From Giesbergeria sp. (GTDB taxonomy: Bacteria; Pseudomonadota; Gammaproteobacteria; Burkholderiales; Burkholderiaceae_C), in the NCBI RefSeq assembly GCF_028686475.1, contig NZ_JAQUCA010000008.1, forward strand, positions 1-64,000: a stretch of DNA of 64,000 nt, in the 5' to 3' direction. Positions 60,542 to 64,000 of the stretch are shown here, piece by piece (position 1 is the first letter of the stretch; each line of letters begins with the position of its first letter). The translations under genes were made by a program, and so were the position numbers. The notes under the pieces are model-generated. The model was given only the letters and a program-made list of their open reading frames with translations, searched no databases and was not told the DNA's origin.

Positions 60542-61966
60542 ATGCTTGACTTGCTGCCCACTCGCCACCCGTCTGACTCCGCCTCTGGGTCACGCTTGCT
60601 CCAATTCAAAGCCTTGGCTTTGGCCGCTGCCGCCGTTTTTTCCGGGGGCATGGCTGAGGCGATGGATTTGCGCCAAGCCTACGAAGCCGCGCAAACCAAC
60701 GATGCCCAAGTGCGCGCCGCGCGCGCCGGTGCCCAAGCCACGCGCGAGCGCCTGCCACAGGCCAAGGCCCAATTGCGGCCCAATATCGCCGTGAACATGG
60801 GACGCAACTACAATGATTTGGCCACCACCGGACGCGGGATGCTAGGGCACTCGGTTACTACCGAGACCCATTACTACTCCAGCAACCAGTCGCTGTCGGT
60901 GCGCCAGCCGCTTTACCGCCCCTACCAACTGGCCCAAGTGCGCCAAGCAGAGGCCCAAGTGGCTGATGCCGATGCCACGCTAGAGCGCGATGAGCAAAAC
61001 TTGGTCACGCGCGTGGGCGAAGCCTATTTTGATGCCCTGTTGGCCGAAGACCAATTGACGCTCATCTTGGCGCAAAAAACCACTTACAGCACGCAATTGG
61101 ATGCAGCGCGCAAAAGCTTCGACGCAGGTACTGGCACACGCACCGACATCGACGAAGCCCAAGCCCGTTTGGACATGACGGTGGCGCAAGAACTAGAAGC
61201 ACGGCAAAACATGGTGTTTACGCGCCACCGCATCGAGGTGCTTACCGGCCAATCTATGCAGGAGCTGGCGCGGCTGGATGTCGAGCGTTTTCAGGCCGGT
61301 GCGCCGGTACCCGCCTCAGTCCAGGCATGGATAGAACAAGCCGAAGCCCACAGCCCCGAGCTGCAAGCCCTGCGCGCCCAAGTAGAAGCCGCCAAGCAAG
61401 AAGTGGACAAAGGCCGTGCTGGCCACCTGCCCACCCTCGATGCCGTGGCGCAATGGTCGCGCACCAACAGCGATAACGTCACCAGCGTCAACACCCGCTA
61501 CGACAACAAAAGCATCGGCCTGCAATTGTCGATTCCACTCTACGCTGGCGGACAAGTCAACTCCACGGTACGCCAAGCCTTGGCCGCCCAAGAGCGCGCC
61601 CAAGAAATGCTAGAGGCCACGCGGCGCGATTTGGGCGTGCGCGTACACCGCGAGTTTCGCGGTATGACCGAAGGCGTGTTGCGTATCCAAGCGCTAGAGC
61701 AAGCCGTGCGCTCGGCGCAACAGGCGGTGCAATCGAACCGGCGCTCGTTTGAAGCCGGTGTCCGCACCACGCTTGACGTGCTGAACGCCGAACAACAAAA
61801 AACCCTGGCCCTGCGCGATTTGGCCCAAGCGCGTTACCTGTATTTGGTCTCGCAATTGCGCTTGCAATCTTTGGCCGGTGCCGATCGCTTAGACACGGTG
61901 CAACAGGCCAATCGCTGGTTGCTGCCACCGCCAGTGGCCCAAGCGGCAGCCAATAACAATCCGTAA
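60542..61966 (+). CDS. TolC-family outer membrane channel of the type I system
   Basis: 474 residues with an export signal (AAAVFSGGMAEAM around 32-45). Two outer membrane efflux repeats are visible: DLRQAYEAAQTNDAQVRAARAG, and again in the C-terminal half GVRTTLDVLNAEQQKTLALRDLAQARYLYLVSQLRL. It forms the outer membrane duct of the exporter. It starts 3 bp after the HlyD gene. The operon ends here; no candidate secreted protein lies nearby within the window. Confidence 0.92.
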   Translation: MLDLLPTRHPSDSASGSRLLQFKALALAAAAVFSGGMAEAMDLRQAYEAAQTNDAQVRAARAGAQATRERLPQAKAQLRPNIAVNMGRNYNDLATTGRGMLGHSVTTETHYYSSNQSLSVRQPLYRPYQLAQVRQAEAQVADADATLERDEQNLVTRVGEAYFDALLAEDQLTLILAQKTTYSTQLDAARKSFDAGTGTRTDIDEAQARLDMTVAQELEARQNMVFTRHRIEVLTGQSMQELARLDVERFQAGAPVPASVQAWIEQAEAHSPELQALRAQVEAAKQEVDKGRAGHLPTLDAVAQWSRTNSDNVTSVNTRYDNKSIGLQLSIPLYAGGQVNSTVRQALAAQERAQEMLEATRRDLGVRVHREFRGMTEGVLRIQALEQAVRSAQQAVQSNRRSFEAGVRTTLDVLNAEQQKTLALRDLAQARYLYLVSQLRLQSLAGADRLDTVQQANRWLLPPPVAQAAANNNP

Positions 61967-62040
61967 GGGTTTGCACCTTTTTGGGTTCTAGGGGCCTTGC
62001 TGGCCTGTATGCTTAGCCTTTTTCTGACCGGAGAACGACT

Positions 62041-62403
62041 ATGCCCCATACCCTCAGCGCCAGCCAACTCGAAGAACTCAAAGCCCTGCTGCTAAGCCAC
62101 CGCAGCGAACTGTTGGTACAAATTGCCCAAAAGCGCGAAAATTTGGCCCCTCCCACCGCCGATGAAGGCGGCATAGTGCAGCGCAATGTCGCGCGCGAAG
62201 TGGAGCAAGCCCTGACCGACATCGAGGCCGCCGACCTGCAACGCATTGACTATGCCCTCAAAACGATGGAAGACGGCAGCTATGGCCAGTGTGGCGAATG
62301 CGGCTGCCAAATTCCGTTCGAGCGCCTCAAAATTGAGCCACAAACCCAACACTGCGTGGCTTGTAAATCACGCTGGGAACAACAACACCACAAGGCCCAT
62401 TAA
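62041..62403 (+). CDS. DksA/TraR-family zinc-finger protein
   Basis: 120 residues. A helical N-terminus (about 1-75) with coiled-coil character, then a C4 zinc finger with C84, C87, C105 and C108 (CGECGCQIP, CVAC). This is the layout of the DksA/TraR/YbiI group, which bind RNA polymerase through its secondary channel; the size and missing DxxDxA acidic tip mark it as a short paralogue, not the main DksA. Role in stress response is inferred. Confidence 0.82.
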   Translation: MPHTLSASQLEELKALLLSHRSELLVQIAQKRENLAPPTADEGGIVQRNVAREVEQALTDIEAADLQRIDYALKTMEDGSYGQCGECGCQIPFERLKIEPQTQHCVACKSRWEQQHHKAH

Positions 62404-62431
62404 TCGCCACGGCCCGCCTACGGAGGCCCCC

Positions 62432-63094
62432 ATGTCCAGCAATTTGCTTGCGTTCTTGCGCGCTGCCACTGCGCTGCTGCCTTGGATGTTGGCTATCGGT
62501 ACCGCCACCCCCAGTGCCGCGCAAACCCCGGCCCCTGGCGGTGTGCGCGTGACCATCACGCCCGCCCAGCCCGAAGCGACTACGACCAACACGACAGCGC
62601 CACCGGCGCATTTGGTGGTTTCAGACGATGGGGCCTATGTGCTGGACTTGCGCGCCCGGCTGATTTGGCCGCGCTGCGCCGAGGGGATGCGCTGGACGGG
62701 CAGCACCTGCCTTGGCCTGCCGATGCAGTTTGTCTATGCCGATGCCGTCGAGCTGGCGCACGCACGCAGCCAATCGGGTGGCATCCATTGGCGTGTGCCG
62801 CGCCTGACCGAGTTGCGCCATCTGGTAGAAAAATACAGCAAACCACCCGGTTTGCATCCAGCGCTGTTTCCGCAAGCCCCTGCTGGTTTGTATTGGACTT
62901 CCACACCCACCATTCGCCATAGCCAAGGCAATCAGTACGATTATTCCAACATCTCGCAAAACCGTACCGGCCAAGGCGGCAGCACCTTGTTGCCCCTGCT
63001 GGGCTGGGCGGTAGATTTACAAACTGGCGATGCCACGAGCGATTTACCCAAAACCACCCCACTGAATGTACGCCTAGTGGGTTCTCTGGATTAA
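62432..63094 (+). CDS. Exported DUF1566-like (Lcl C-terminal) protein
   Basis: 220 residues after GGAGG, with an export signal ending TPSAAQT (about 32). The mature part contains DLRARLIWPRCAEGMRWTGSTCLG, then AHARSQSGGIHWRVPRLTELRHLVEKYS and LYWTSTPT. WRVPRLTEL with the WTS segment is typical of the DUF1566/Lcl domain, seen in secreted or fimbrial proteins. It lies 28 bp downstream of the DksA-like gene and overlaps hemH by 1 bp. Confidence 0.75.
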   Translation: MSSNLLAFLRAATALLPWMLAIGTATPSAAQTPAPGGVRVTITPAQPEATTTNTTAPPAHLVVSDDGAYVLDLRARLIWPRCAEGMRWTGSTCLGLPMQFVYADAVELAHARSQSGGIHWRVPRLTELRHLVEKYSKPPGLHPALFPQAPAGLYWTSTPTIRHSQGNQYDYSNISQNRTGQGGSTLLPLLGWAVDLQTGDATSDLPKTTPLNVRLVGSLD

Positions 63095-64000
63095 TGCCGA
63101 TGTCTTTTCGCCCCGAACCTGCTTACACCCACGGCCAAGCGCCACGCACCGCTATTTTGCTGTGCAACTTGGGCACCCCCGATGCCCCCACCGCTTCGGC
63201 CTTGCGCCGCTATTTGGGGCAATTTTTGTCCGACCCGCGCGTGGTCGAAATTCCTAAGCCGCTGTGGTGGCTGATTTTGCATGGCATCATCTTACGCACC
63301 CGACCAGGCAAATCGGCCGCCAAATATGCCAGTATCTGGACCCCCGAAGGCTCGCCCTTGGCGGTATGGACAGCCAAACAAGCCGCTTTGTTGCGCGATA
63401 CCTTGGACGATGCTGGCCAGCAGGTGCTGGTGCGCCACGCTATGCGCTACGGCAACCCGTCCATTGCCAGCCAACTCGATACCCTCAAGGCCGAAGGGGC
63501 CACGCGCATCCTGATTTTGCCGCTCTATCCGCAGTATTGCAGCGCCACCACGGGCAGCGTGTGCGATGCGGTCTATGCTTGGGCCGCGCGCACGCGCAAC
63601 ATCCCCGAACTGCGCTTTGTCCAGCGCTACCACGACGAAGCCCTCTACATCGACGCTTTGGCCGCCAGCATCAAAAACCACTGGAAACGCCACGGCCCGC
63701 CCGATAAACTGGTGATGAGCTTTCATGGCGTGCCCGAGCGCACCCTGCATCTGGGTGACCCCTACCACTGCGAAAGCCACAAAACCGCCCGCCTGTTGGC
63801 CGAGCGCATGGGCTTGCAAAAGGACGACTACCAAGTCACCTTCCAATCGCGCTTTGGCAAGGCCAAATGGCTGCAACCCTACACCGAACCCACTTTGGTA
63901 CAACTGGCCCAAGCGGGCACCGGGCGCGTCGATGTCATCTGCCCCGGTTTTACCAGCGATTGCCTAGAAACGCTGGAAGAAATCAACCAAGAAGCGCGTG
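63094..64000 (+). CDS. hemH: Ferrochelatase, 5' part
   Basis: About 302 codons are visible; the gene continues past the right edge. The start ATG shares its A with the preceding stop (TAATG); an ATG two codons on is also possible. AILLCNLGTPDAPTASALRRYLGQFLSDPRVVEIP is the family N-terminus. The active-site histidine is in VMSFHGVPERTLHLGDPYHCE, followed by VTFQSRFGKAKWLQPYTEPTL and CPGFTSDCLETLEE. It inserts Fe2+ into protoporphyrin IX, the last step of haem synthesis. Confidence 0.95.
   Translation, partial: MPMSFRPEPAYTHGQAPRTAILLCNLGTPDAPTASALRRYLGQFLSDPRVVEIPKPLWWLILHGIILRTRPGKSAAKYASIWTPEGSPLAVWTAKQAALLRDTLDDAGQQVLVRHAMRYGNPSIASQLDTLKAEGATRILILPLYPQYCSATTGSVCDAVYAWAARTRNIPELRFVQRYHDEALYIDALAASIKNHWKRHGPPDKLVMSFHGVPERTLHLGDPYHCESHKTARLLAERMGLQKDDYQVTFQSRFGKAKWLQPYTEPTLVQLAQAGTGRVDVICPGFTSDCLETLEEINQEAR

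Noticed and set aside
1-64000. tRNA and rRNA genes
   Set aside because: No tRNA-like cloverleaf with GTTCGA arm and CCA end, and no rRNA core, was recognised in the intergenic regions; this is by eye only.

Overview
The window reads as chromosomal DNA from a betaproteobacterium of the order Burkholderiales, most likely a Comamonadaceae-like lineage. This is inferred from gene content and order: sucA-odhB-lpdA-zapE; mltG-tmk-holB-pilZ-tatD; greA with a DUF4149 protein; yhbY beside rlmE-ftsH-folP; ribBA-ribH-nusB; and a valine-degradation mms cluster next to prpE. Base composition is moderately GC-rich. No rRNA or tRNA gene was recognised by eye.

Layout. 1-164: the 5' end of an IS607-type tnpA running off the left edge. 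302-7198 (minus): the 2-oxoglutarate dehydrogenase operon, then zapE. 7361-14178: a permease, a dual GGDEF/EAL protein with a degenerate GGDEF motif, a periplasmic histidine phosphatase, a TerB-like protein, an ImmA/IrrE-like protein with a broken zinc motif, an ankyrin protein and TatD. 14183-17264 (minus): pilZ, holB, tmk, mltG. 17313-20485: ygfZ, greA with a hairpin leader, a DUF4149 protein, a glycosyltransferase and yhbY.

20517-28391 is a complete-looking filamentous phage (inovirus) prophage of about 7.9 kb. It is bounded by a 12-bp direct repeat that coincides with the start codon of rlmE. It carries a small serine recombinase, Zot/pI, a DUF2523 (pVI-like) protein, a pIII-like adsorption protein, the pVIII-like major coat, a small membrane protein, an ssDNA-binding protein, a gene II/X-type Rep, two strong origin-type hairpins, and an accessory/regulatory block. 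The insertion cuts rlmE off from its ancestral upstream region, so rlmE is now translated from an ORF overlapping the phage regulator gene.

28381-39660: rlmE, ftsH, folP, then a crotonase-family gene, mmsB, an acyl-CoA dehydrogenase, mmsA, a divergent LysR regulator and prpE. These suggest valine/isobutyrate breakdown through propionyl-CoA. 39770-45399 (minus): a ferredoxin, ribBA, ribH, nusB, ybgC, tolQ, tolR and tolA, with no tolB-pal following. 45618-54806: gshA, a large MASE3/PAS/GAF/HD-GYP sensor, a UbiA-type prenyltransferase, an RbgA/YlqF-type GTPase, a small basic protein, a K+ channel with a zinc-ribbon tail and a DHH phosphoesterase.

55055-61966 is a type I secretion locus: two tandem PrtD/LapB-type ABC exporters, an HlyD-type adaptor and a TolC-type channel. 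It is preceded by an unusual 208-residue protein resembling only the N-terminal half of TnpB (OrfB of IS605/IS607), with no RuvC nuclease. A 19-bp perfect palindrome lies upstream, and one of its half-sites recurs over the start codon. 62041-64000: a DksA/TraR-type zinc-finger protein, a DUF1566-like secreted protein and the 5' part of hemH.

The two most interesting places are the prophage/rlmE junction and the TnpB-N-terminal-like gene fronting the secretion operon.
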